From Marinoscillum pacificum (GTDB lineage Bacteria > Bacteroidota > Bacteroidia > Cytophagales > Cyclobacteriaceae): a stretch of DNA of 64,000 nucleotides. Positions 1 to 11,100 of the stretch are shown here, in pieces. The first letter of the stretch is position 1; every line of letters starts with the position of its first letter. The stretch spans positions 1-64,000 of the forward strand of contig NZ_JAMZMJ010000002.1 in NCBI RefSeq assembly GCF_024714495.1, written 5' to 3'. The position numbers were made by a program, and so were the translations under genes. The notes beneath the pieces were generated by a model, which was given only the letters and a program-made list of their open reading frames with translations, was not told the origin of the DNA and searched no databases.

Positions 1-1463
1 TGGTCGTTGGATTGTTCGGAATTCTGGAGGCAGATGCTCAAGAGGATACTGTTACCATCACATTTATCATTAATGATCTACCCGCTAATACACCGCATGA
101 TGCTTCCATCTACCTTGCGACAGATGTAGATGGTTGGTTTCCCGACGTTACAGAGCGTCGATTCGAAAAAAAATCGGATGGAACATTATGGCTAATTCTT
201 AATGAGCCTGCAGATACAATCAATTATAAAATCACTCGAGGAAGTTGGCATTCTGTGGAAGCTAGAAATGACGGAAGAGCTTTGCCAAATCGAATAGTGA
301 TTTCCAATGGTCAACCTCAAACTGTTCACCTCACCATAGAGACATGGGAAGACATATCCCTCGGCTTTTATACGGCTTATATGATATTTCTCGTTTTAGC
401 TGCACTACAAGGGCTATTACTAATGATTGTGGTCAACACCATCAGAAATAAGAACAAGCCCGCAAATACCGTGTTATCATCGTTATTGCTCTTGATTACT
501 ATCTCTCTTCTTGGCAGGGCTGCTATTTTGGATCCAAGAGTTTTTAACTGGCAACCTAAACTGATATTTCTACCAGAGTTAATCTTATTCTCCTACGGTC
601 CGGCATTTTATCTATATGTGCACAAACTACTGAGAATTAAGACGAAAAAGAGTTTTATCGTTCATTTCATACCCAGTATTATTCAGTTAGCGCTTTACCT
701 TCCTTTTTTGATAGCTTCGGAGCAAAAAATCATCTATGACTTAATTGACAAAAAGCTATTCCCTTATTTCGCAGTTTCAGGTGCCATTGCATTGTTCTTC
801 AATATGGGATATTGGTTTTTATCAAGACAATTAGTTAACAGTTATGTACTCGCAGAGCACAGCAGCGAAAAGCAAGGTCATTATTTAAAATTCATAAGAA
901 CCATCCTAAAATTTAAACTTGCCTATTTAACACTTTGGTTTTTTGCTGTCATCATTTATCTGATTGGAAAATTTAGTGTTTTGGACACTCTGGAATATGT
1001 CGAAGTAATTATCGATACTTTATGGTTGGCATTTTCTTTTATCATTTTCACTCTTGCTTTCTACGCCCTTAAATATCCAGAATTACTACAGGTAAAGAAA
1101 AAATATCAGGACTCCAAGTTTGACCAGGATGAAGCCACCTTAGTTCAATCTAAACTAATCGAAGCATTGACTGTCAATCGAATATACCTTAAACCTGATC
1201 TAACCCTGGAATCAGTAGCACATTCGATACCTACCGCTAGTCATACGCTATCCAGAGTTATCAATGAAAAATTTCAACAGAATTTCACTGAACTAATCAA
1301 TAGCTACAGAATTAAAGCATTCATAGAACACATTGAAAAACACCCAAAAGCCTCCTATTTGGAAGTGGCATTTTCAGTAGGTTTTAATTCAAAACCCACC
1401 TTCAATAGAGTATTTAAAAAATTAAAAGGATGTACTCCAAGACAATATTTTAAACAGTCTTAA
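1..1463 (+). CDS. Membrane-embedded AraC-family transcriptional regulator (5' end outside window)
   Basis: The reading frame is open from the window edge. The first residues read VVGLFGILEADAQ, the end of a signal peptide, so the true start lies upstream and the TTG at 12 is not it. The next ~110 residues form a periplasmic domain with a TRGSW...NR pattern like that of glycogen/starch-binding-like beta-sandwich modules. About seven hydrophobic segments follow (roughly residues 118-370). The last ~100 residues are a double helix-turn-helix with the AraC ending (FSVGFNSKPTFNRVFKKLKG). This periplasmic domain-7TM-AraC order is known in Bacteroidota and suggests a ligand sensed outside the inner membrane controls a DNA-binding domain inside. 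The ligand is unknown; carbohydrate is an inference. rsmE begins 26 bases downstream. Confidence 0.85.
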   Translation, partial: VVGLFGILEADAQEDTVTITFIINDLPANTPHDASIYLATDVDGWFPDVTERRFEKKSDGTLWLILNEPADTINYKITRGSWHSVEARNDGRALPNRIVISNGQPQTVHLTIETWEDISLGFYTAYMIFLVLAALQGLLLMIVVNTIRNKNKPANTVLSSLLLLITISLLGRAAILDPRVFNWQPKLIFLPELILFSYGPAFYLYVHKLLRIKTKKSFIVHFIPSIIQLALYLPFLIASEQKIIYDLIDKKLFPYFAVSGAIALFFNMGYWFLSRQLVNSYVLAEHSSEKQGHYLKFIRTILKFKLAYLTLWFFAVIIYLIGKFSVLDTLEYVEVIIDTLWLAFSFIIFTLAFYALKYPELLQVKKKYQDSKFDQDEATLVQSKLIEALTVNRIYLKPDLTLESVAHSIPTASHTLSRVINEKFQQNFTELINSYRIKAFIEHIEKHPKASYLEVAFSVGFNSKPTFNRVFKKLKGCTPRQYFKQS

Positions 1464-1489
1464 TTTGTGTTGATTAATTTCGAGGCAAT

Positions 1490-2188
1490 ATGATCTACTT
1501 CTACCATCCCGATATTGTCAAAGGCTCTTTTGAACTACCAGAAGAAGAGCATATGCACTGCAGTAAAGTTTTGCGTAAGACAGCTGGTGATAAAGTTGGG
1601 ATATATGATGGTATTGGAGGAGATTACACCATTCAACTAACTGAAGTCAGTAAAAAGGTAACCAGATTTGAAGTAGTTGAGAAAAAGCAACTACCCGCAA
1701 AAAAGTTTTACAATCATATAGCCATTGCACCCACCAAGAATATTGATAGAATAGAATGGTTCGTAGAGAAAGCTTGTGAACTCGGTGTAGATGAAATTAG
1801 TTTGATTCTTACCAAAAACTGTGAGCGAACGAAGATCAGAATTGATCGATTGGAGAAAAAAGCCGTAAGCGCATTAAAGCAATCCAAAAGTGGTTATCTC
1901 ACTAAAATCAATGATTTAGTCAAATTTGATCTGTTTCTAAAAAACACCAGTGCTGATTCAAAATTCATCGCAGTAGTGGAGAATAACCTCCCCTATTACT
2001 CGAAAGTAATTCGACCTCACAATTCCATTTTAACGCTTATTGGTCCTGAAGGAGACTTCACACCAGAAGAAGCATCCAAAGCATTTACATCAGGGTTTGA
2101 GAAAATCAGCTTAGGTTCTAGTACCCTAAGAACAGAAACGGCCGGACTTGCGGCCGGCCATTTCGTGAATATGATCAATGAGTATTGA
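1490..2188 (+). CDS. rsmE: 16S rRNA (uracil-1498-N3)-methyltransferase RsmE
   Basis: RsmE methylates N3 of U1498 in 16S rRNA of the 30S subunit using S-adenosylmethionine. The 232-residue length is normal. The N-terminal PUA-like part carries EEHMHCSKVLRKTAGD, and the C-terminal SPOUT trefoil-knot domain carries LIGPEGDFTPEE and LGSSTLRTETAG, the SAM-binding signatures of the family. It lies 26 bases after the AraC regulator on the same strand and may be co-transcribed with it, although the functions are unrelated. Its stop is only two bases from the stop of the convergent giant gene, so no terminator separates them. Confidence 0.96.
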   Translation: MIYFYHPDIVKGSFELPEEEHMHCSKVLRKTAGDKVGIYDGIGGDYTIQLTEVSKKVTRFEVVEKKQLPAKKFYNHIAIAPTKNIDRIEWFVEKACELGVDEISLILTKNCERTKIRIDRLEKKAVSALKQSKSGYLTKINDLVKFDLFLKNTSADSKFIAVVENNLPYYSKVIRPHNSILTLIGPEGDFTPEEASKAFTSGFEKISLGSSTLRTETAGLAAGHFVNMINEY

Positions 2189-2190
2189 GT

Positions 2191-5100
2191 CTATTTGACC
2201 AATACTCTCATTACTTTCTTGTTCTCTCCCTGTACAACGATAAGGTAAAATAATCCTGAACCAACTTCACCTTTTCTAAAGTCCATTTCATATTTTGCTG
2301 AGCCAATGATTGGAGTCTTCACTACTCTATCCAAGGTACGGCCAGCCACATCCATTAAAACCAATTGAATATCTGAAAGCTCATCACCTGACTTAATGAT
2401 TAGTCCAATTTGATCACCCTCGACTGGATTTGGATATACTGTCACATCCAATCCTTTAAAGTAATCATCATTATTAACCATCACTAATCCACTGTATTCA
2501 TATTGACCGTCGTAATCAACCTGTCTCAATCTGTAGTAGTTGATACCGTGATAAGGTGAGTAATCTTTAAACTGATAATCAAGCAATTCATTAGAATCTC
2601 CAGCACCTTTTACAGTTCCGATCACTTCAAATTCCCCATCGGCATTGATTCGCTCAACTTCAAAACGATCATTACTAATCTCAGAAGCTGTCTGCCAGTC
2701 CAAAACCACTGTACCATTGTCAGCTAAGCGAGCTGTGAAGAATACAAACTCTACCGGAAGTGGTACAGGTTCGTTAGATCCTAAGGTCACGAAATTGGTA
2801 CTGAAACTTAAGTCTGTATCAGAAACGATTGATCCTCTTGAAGCCGTCATTCCGCTGTAATTTAGGTTTCCGTTACCATAACTTTCCCAGGTCTCATCAA
2901 CATTGTCCCATACCATTACCCTTAAGTATTGCCATTCATTCCAGGTTGCTCCCACATCTGAATCACTATCCCAGTAAGGTCTAACATCCGCAGTAGCAGG
3001 AGACGCCACTTCTACTTCAAATACATCTTCTCTAAATAAGGTTGAGTTAAGGTCATTCTCTTCACCACCCCATGTTGAGAAGTCATAAGAAGCGTTAACG
3101 TTGGTAATCAATGCGGTAGTACCTGGATCTTCATCATGATACTGAACTGACCAATCTTTTGTACCCGTGTATCCCAGGGTATTACTAACCTCGAATGGCT
3201 GGTATACAGAACCAGAACCAACAGGGAAAAGCTGACGGTCAGTACTTGTTTCCAATCTTCTTTTCAATGGACCATTTACAAATGTTGTACTACTAAAATT
3301 CCCAGTTATGGTACCTGTATTGATTACAATTAATGAATTATCGGCGTCTGTAACAATTTTACCATTAGTTAGTACCAGGTCCTCTACTTCTACATTGTCA
3401 TTTGTAGCATTTAGGACTGTCAAACCTGCCGCATTATTGACTCTCAAATAACTAATCATTTCAGAGCCTTCAAAAGCTCCATCAATAGTTTGTTGGGTGG
3501 ATCCGTTAAGAATGATTCTCGCATTATTATTATCACCATCGAAGGTTGTAGCGGTTTCTTTGATAATATCTCCTTTAATTCTTAATGTGGTATTATCACC
3601 CATTGTTAATGTACCAGCATCAAGAATCTCCAGGTCTTCACAGATATCAAATGACGTCCCATTCGTTATCACTTTTTCTCCATCACCAGATACTACCAAT
3701 CCTCTCAAATTATTAAATGGTAAAGCCAAATCAACGCTATTTCCAGAAGTAACTTCTAACTCCAATATTCCACCCTGAGTACAACCAGAATTAGCTTCAA
3801 ATGAAGCATAATCACCGGCAGGTAAAGCGTTCGTATTATACAACTTCAATGTCCCTTCACCTTCAATCGTACCTAAATTGACTCCTGCACCTGTAATAGT
3901 AAGGGTTGCACCTGTCTCTATTGTAACCTTTCTGAATCTCCAAAATTGATTTGTCAGGTCAAGAGTGAAATCTCCTGCAACTGTTAAATCCGGAGATTCT
4001 CCTAAACTTGGTACTGTACCACCATCCGCAGTAGCAAATGAACTTATATCCGTAATACTTCCTGATCCTAATGTCCCGATAGTGATATACTCAGGCACAA
4101 TATCTGGAATTGCTCCACCGCACAGGATTACGTCAGAGTCATCTCTTGTTATTCCAGCGGTATAAGTCCCTGTAATATCAGTACTAGTAAAGTTGGCGTA
4201 ATCAGCGGATACACTATTCTTAAACATGATAACATTGTTCGTTTCATCAAACAACGCTTCACTGTATGCCTTATCCCATGCTGAACTATTATTTAACAAT
4301 CTCGCAGGAGCATAATTTGTCAAACCTAATCCTTGTGTATTATTAACAGACTCAAGCGCATCTACATGATACAGATAAATTGAGCCATCAAAATCTGTAA
4401 TATTTGCAGATCTAATCAACCAATAGAATTGAAGGATATTCTCTGTATCATCATAGTCACTATTGTCACCAAAACATGTCTCATCACTATCATCCGAAAT
4501 ACCACCCGCAATATCTTCAATTGGTTTTACAGTTATCTGACCTGTGTTCCCCCCTGACATACCTGTAATATTGATTTCTGCCGGAGTATAATAGTTCAGA
4601 CCTACAGGATACAAATAAGTTCCAGTATATGAATCATTGAACACCTTACGCACTCCATTATCCGTAATACTCGCATTCACTGAAATCATACTATTCTTAT
4701 TAAAACCGGATCGATCTGTTGCACCTAGACCGTTTTCAAAGTATGCACTTTCATTCATCACCAATAGGTTACCACCGATATTGAAAACTCCAGAGGTTAG
4801 AACAATTTTATCGTTTACAGCGAAAACTCTTCCATCACCAGGAATCTCTAAGCCATTTGAATTATCAAGTGTCATTACCCCAAACTCACCAGTATCGGTT
4901 GATGTATCCAGATTCTGTCCGCCAGTACCATTAAATACAATACCAGGCCCTACCGAACTACTCTGATGAGTCCCATCAAGTGTCATATCTCCTTTCAGAT
5001 TCACAGCATAGGTATCAGTAGACATTGTACCATCCAGAAATTCTAAATCATTATCGACGGTAATATTCTTCTGAATATCAAGCGTACTCGATCCGTCTTT

Positions 5101-8100
5101 AATAAGATTATAGAAATTTGTGATTCCAGATCCTGAAATAGATTGGTCAACCCCTGATGCGAAATAAGTCGTTTGCTGATTGATGTCTGTTCCTCCATTT
5201 TCAAACACGCCATCATTCACTAAATCTTCATTGATAGTCAATGTAAATCCATTGGCATCGAACGTTCCACCAGTTTCAATTGTCAAACTATCCAATTCTA
5301 GTGAAGTATTGAATATGACTACCGTTGGAGAGTTATTTCCGGTAACTAAGATTTTATTCAATGGTACATTGGAGTCAATTCCAATTTGACTTTGACTTAC
5401 AGGAGTGTCGGAATTTCCGAATGTAATTGTAGAACCACTCACATCTAGATCATCAGTATCAGGTTTAAGTATAAACGAACCTACAGTTGATGAACCATTT
5501 TGTCTTACTATGGTGAATTCTCCCCCAGTGTGCGTAAACTCACTTCCAGAGTTGGTTAATTCAAACACTCCTCGTGTATTTTCTGGGGCAGCTTCAATAC
5601 CAAATCTGGCAATACCTCCAGTCTGAGTATAGTTTAACAAACCAGTCACCGCGGTTAATTTTCTTCTTAATTGAGAACCAACTAATAGAGAACCATCCGT
5701 TACCTCGATAGTGGCATTATCAGAACTACCATATTCAATAAAATTATTGCCATTATCTCCAGTAATTGCCATATCAAGCGTACCACCAGAGACTCTCAAC
5801 AAACCGTCAAGGATAATTCCAGTATCATCTCCAGAGATGTTCGCTGTACCTTGCTTGATCTCAAGTCCACCAGAACCAGAGGAAGCGTATGTATTTAAAG
5901 TATTTGGTAAATAAAGGTCACCTTGAGTTCCATCTGCCAAAGTGATATCCAGTGATGGGTCATCAAATATGAGTAAGCCATTGAGTATTTCCACTGGTGC
6001 CGCTCCTAAATCTGTTGGTTGTGGCAAATTGATCTCTGAAGCTATGGTGAATGTATTCGAGAGATCAGAACCTTTATTCATTACTATTTTGTAAAGGTCT
6101 GGAACAAGTACACTCCCTCCGGAATTAGTAATATTAGTCGTCCCATCATTTTCTCCAGTAAACTCCAGGATAATACCTCCTCCACCAACATTGGCTACCA
6201 AGTCGATTAAAGGATCTGCCCCATCTACACCGTCTTCTCTTTCCTCAACTACTAAATCACCTCCCAATTTAATAAGGTGCTCTACTGTTGCATTGTCATC
6301 AATGAGTAATTCCGCCTGCTCACCCCAGCCAGAACTAGTACCAACTAACAAGCCTAAATCTCCTGCTATATCTAATGTCCAGAAACCTGTTTCAGGAAAA
6401 GTCACCCTAGCATCATTATTTGCCCCGATATTAACATCTCCAGCAACAGTGATCGTTTCTGTGGCACCATCCTCCAACTCAAAGTCAACCGTTGACATGA
6501 ATATCATATCTCCATTAACAGTAATTGAATGCCCTAAAATTAAATCGTAACTAGGTGGATCAGATTTATCGCCAGAGCGATTACCAGCAAATGCCAACGT
6601 TGGAAACTCACTCAAATCGGTAGGGATTGTCAATGTCCCTGAAGGGCTATGTTTCTTATATTGGAACTGGTTTTCAGAGAAACTTGCCCAATCTCCAATA
6701 TCCGCAGTAAATGTATAAGTACTAGTCTCTATTTCTCTTATAATTTGAGAAGTTGTACCAGCTTCTCCTTTTACTATACCCAAGTCCACACTATTGAGGT
6801 CGCCATTTGTTTGCATAACCAATGATGGACTTCCTCCACCATTAAAAGTTACTTCCTCCACCTCGATATCATCTGGATGAGATGACTCTTCACTTATTAT
6901 GATAGTATGCGACCCATCAGAACTATTACCAGCAATAAATACAACATCCCCAACTTGTGGGTAGTCTGAAGCTGATGCTCCTTCATGCTTATTCGTTTGA
7001 TCAGTGGACCATGTACTTGACTGATGCCAATCACCATCTCGTCTACTGTAATATATCTCAGGAGAACCAACAAATCTTGTAGCCTCACCAGCAGTATAGT
7101 TACCAGCTTCTAGTGCGAACCCTGTACCCGGCCATGGAGTGGTCCAGTTGTTATCTACATTGCCCTGTCTATATACGCCATCATTAGTTCCTGAATCTAT
7201 TTCATCATTGGCATCATCAACTGTTGCGTCAATGTTTACTCCGTTGAACATGATGATATTTGCTGGGTCAGTACCTACGATGTTACCAGCATTTCCAGTC
7301 CCTCCACCATCTTTTACTGCTTGAGCTGTACCATCATTTGACCTTAAGTAACTCCCATTAGAAACAACCTTGCCAGGAACATATAATGTTTCGTCACCGG
7401 CATCTACATCATTATCATCGTATTGGAATATCCATGAAACAGTCGGGAGACCTCCATCAAAACCTTCTGTACTTACGTTCCAATAATAAGAAAGTATATC
7501 TCCACCACTCAAATCAGTCGTTTGAAGTTCTTTATCCACTAGACGAACTGTCACATATTCATCACCACTATAAGTCACACCTGCATCATCTACAATATGC
7601 ATAACAGCCGGCGTATATCTCTCTGTAGAGTTGGCTGCAGTACCAATTGGGAACCAGACTCTATCCGGTGTATTATAAACCTGACCATCATCGTAGTACG
7701 AGGATCTATCAACAATATTATATTCTTCAGTATAGTTGGCATCAGGAAATGATGGCGTACTACTTTCATAAAGAGTAAGAGATCTAGGTAATTTAATAGA
7801 TAAGCCACCATCAGATGCATTACCGGCCATTCGGATATAATTACTCGTATTATAAATGCCCTGTCCTCCTACAGACGGAATGAAACCACTAGATGATAAA
7901 TCTAAAAATTCGAAAACATCAACTTTCAAATTGTGGGTTCCAATATCAATTATTCCAGCAGCATACTGTAACCTACCAACTTCCAGGTCACTTGTTAAAA
8001 TGAACTCATAACCATCGTTATTAAGCTCCAAATTTCCAAAAGTGGCTCCGTCTGCAGAAGTAATGGTTACATCATTCTCTGCTCTGATGTTGACAGTTCC

Positions 8101-11100
8101 TTCTTTTCGTGTTACACCATCATCATAGACAAAGCAGTTACCATTATTCGTAACTGAACCAAGTAAATACATACCATAACCTACAGGGTCTCCAACATTT
8201 CCAAAATCATTCCCATCCCCTTCAGTCAATTGAAGTGTATTCACTGGATCATTTTGATTTAGTGTTCCATTTAGTAACTCAAACTCATTAGTTACCACAA
8301 CCAACCTTACCGCATATCTACTTAAGTTCTTACCTCCATTCGAAGTTTTGTACAAACTAGCGTTACTACTAGGACTTCCATTACCTTTACTAGGGTTCTT
8401 TGCAGATAAAAACAATACAGCATCTTCTTTATCAATTACCCAATTGTAAAATGGCAAAGTGTAGATACCGTAAGTTTCATCCCCACTACCAAAACCTGAT
8501 GGCCATGGACCTGTGTCAGGGTATTCAAACTCAACAAGGGAGTTGTTATAGGTAGTAATATCACCAACGTATAACATAGCATTTTCACTACCATTCATGG
8601 TTACAGTGGCACTACCAGCATTGCTACTACCATCCCAAGCCCATACATCTAATACGCCACTATCTCTTATTAAGAGGTCTCCCCCAACTTCCAGATTAAC
8701 ACAATTGTTTCCTGGACATAAATCCAGGTATCCACCATAGGTGTTTGAACCAGAAGTTCTGGTTGTACTCGTCTCAATCGTCAGATCATTCAAAACAATA
8801 ACATCAGGATCTGTAATGGTACGATCATCTACTCCACCAGGGCCATTAAGTAATGTTTGAGCAACAACTTTTGCCGTAGTATTAGTACTACTATTGAGAA
8901 TTTTTAGGTTCCAGAAAGGAGCCTTTGACGCAATTTCGGAATTACCTGTTACAGTAGAGTAAAGGTTGACTGTCCCGCCCTGTACTTTAATATTATCCGG
9001 ATTAGAATTGATGAATAACAATCCACTAGAAGTTGCATCTTTTACATTGAGCGTACCTCCAGTCATAGTGAAAGCGTTGCCTTCATAAACCAGGCTAAAT
9101 CGAGCATAATCATTATTCGCTGATCCCGCTGCTGTTCCTAAAATCGGGCTTTCCGCAGCACTATAATCCCACACATTGACAGTACCACCAGTTTGTTGAA
9201 AACCTCCCTGGGCGTTGACTCCTTGAATAGATGTTCGGATTTGACTAACCCAAACTTGTCCTCCAGAAACATTAATTTGGCCGGCATCTCTCGTTGTAAT
9301 ACCACTACCAGATGGCACTTCAAGAATACCTCCGATTACTTCTATAGTTCCATAAGGAGTAATTGCTGCTCCTCCTGTTTTGGTAACCATAGCGCCATTA
9401 ACAACTAATTTAGCACTAGACCCGATAGAGTAGTTTCCTGTTGTATTTAAACGAACATTCACATTAGTTCCTAAACTGACTGTACCAGTAACAAGTCCAA
9501 GAGCATTTTCATTTTGTGAAGGAATAGTGATATCAGAATTTGTGTCATCATTGGCATATCCTGTCAAAATAAAGTTACCAGGATCATCTGCCTGAATAAA
9601 GGCCGTGAAGTCTGTAGATCCTTTAACAATTTCTATCCTGTAGAAATAAGTGAGTCCATTACAATCTACTCTTTGATCATCAGTAGTACTGATTAGATTA
9701 AGGTCTACTACACCATTTGCAGATTCACTAGTGTAGTTAATAGCAGTTCTATCAGAAAATTGTGCCGTTCCTTCATTTAAGAAGTTACCGTATAGGTTAA
9801 ATTCATGACGTGTATTTGAAGAAGCTACAAAAGCTGTACTTACACGACCATCTTGAGATCCTCCATTATTTTCAACCTTAAAATCTCCTAATACAGTAAA
9901 AGTCCTGTTCACTCCAGATCCATCTCCAAATTGAAGCGTTCCATATCTCACATTGAAATCTCCGTTGATTGTCAAATTTGCCCCCAATTGAACAATGTCT
10001 GTAGGATTATCTAATAAGATCCTTACGTCCTTGAAAGTCTCATCTTCATTAAATTCAAGACCTGTACCTCGAACGGACAGTAAACCACCATTGATTGGAT
10101 TACCAAAACCATTTGAAGATACAGTATTACCTTCTGGAAAATTACTCACGCCACCATTTCCACTAATCCTAATTGTTCCTTGACCATCAATCTGATTGAA
10201 ATCATGGCCCGTAGTTGTGGAAACAATTAAAGTACCATCGACAGTGATACTACCTATTGCAATATTGTCGGTAGTCATCGTAACAGTTTTACCTGTGCGG
10301 ATAATCACATCATCTTCAACTCCTGGGGTTTCATTGGATGGATTATTTGGAATAGGTGCGGAACCAGCATCTAATGTCCAAGTGGATGCATCAGACCAAT
10401 TTCCGTTCTGAAGAACATACCACTTTCTTGTAGTGATTTGGGTTCCTCTACCCAAGGTATAATATCCAGTTTTTAATCTACTTGCCGGAATGGAAACAAC
10501 TATCTGATCAGAATTCTCTAATGCATATTCATAAGCAAATACTCGGGAAAAATCATCTGACGTATTTTCTCGATATAGCAAAACATAGTCCGAAGAACTA
10601 CCAGAAAAGGCCAACCCGGCTTCAGAAAAATCAAAAACAAATTTCGTATCAACAGTAGCAGCATCAATCGACCCACCTTGACTAACTTCGAAGTAGTAAT
10701 CTTTAGCCCACCTGTTGGTTATATCCCCACTTACTATATCCGCTGATGCAATATTAGCAGTGCTTGCATCAGAATGTGATATAGCAGAATTATGAGCAAA
10801 AAGCACAAACTCATTACTATTATCAAGCCCACTCACTGCTTCCAGCTGCAAACCACTAGAAAACCCGGACACATCATGAAGATTTGATCCATCTCCTGTT
10901 CCTATTCCTCGAATATCAGCATCATATGAAGATGAATAATCCGTATCGTTTCCAAAAAAGTCATTAGCAATTGTAAGTCCATACTTTTCCGCTAAATAGT
11001 TTTCAACAACAAGCCTTTCTCCACCATTAAGGGCTGTACGGTACATAATAAGCTCAGCTATTTCTCCATCGAAATAGGTTCCGTAATTGTTATTCAACGC

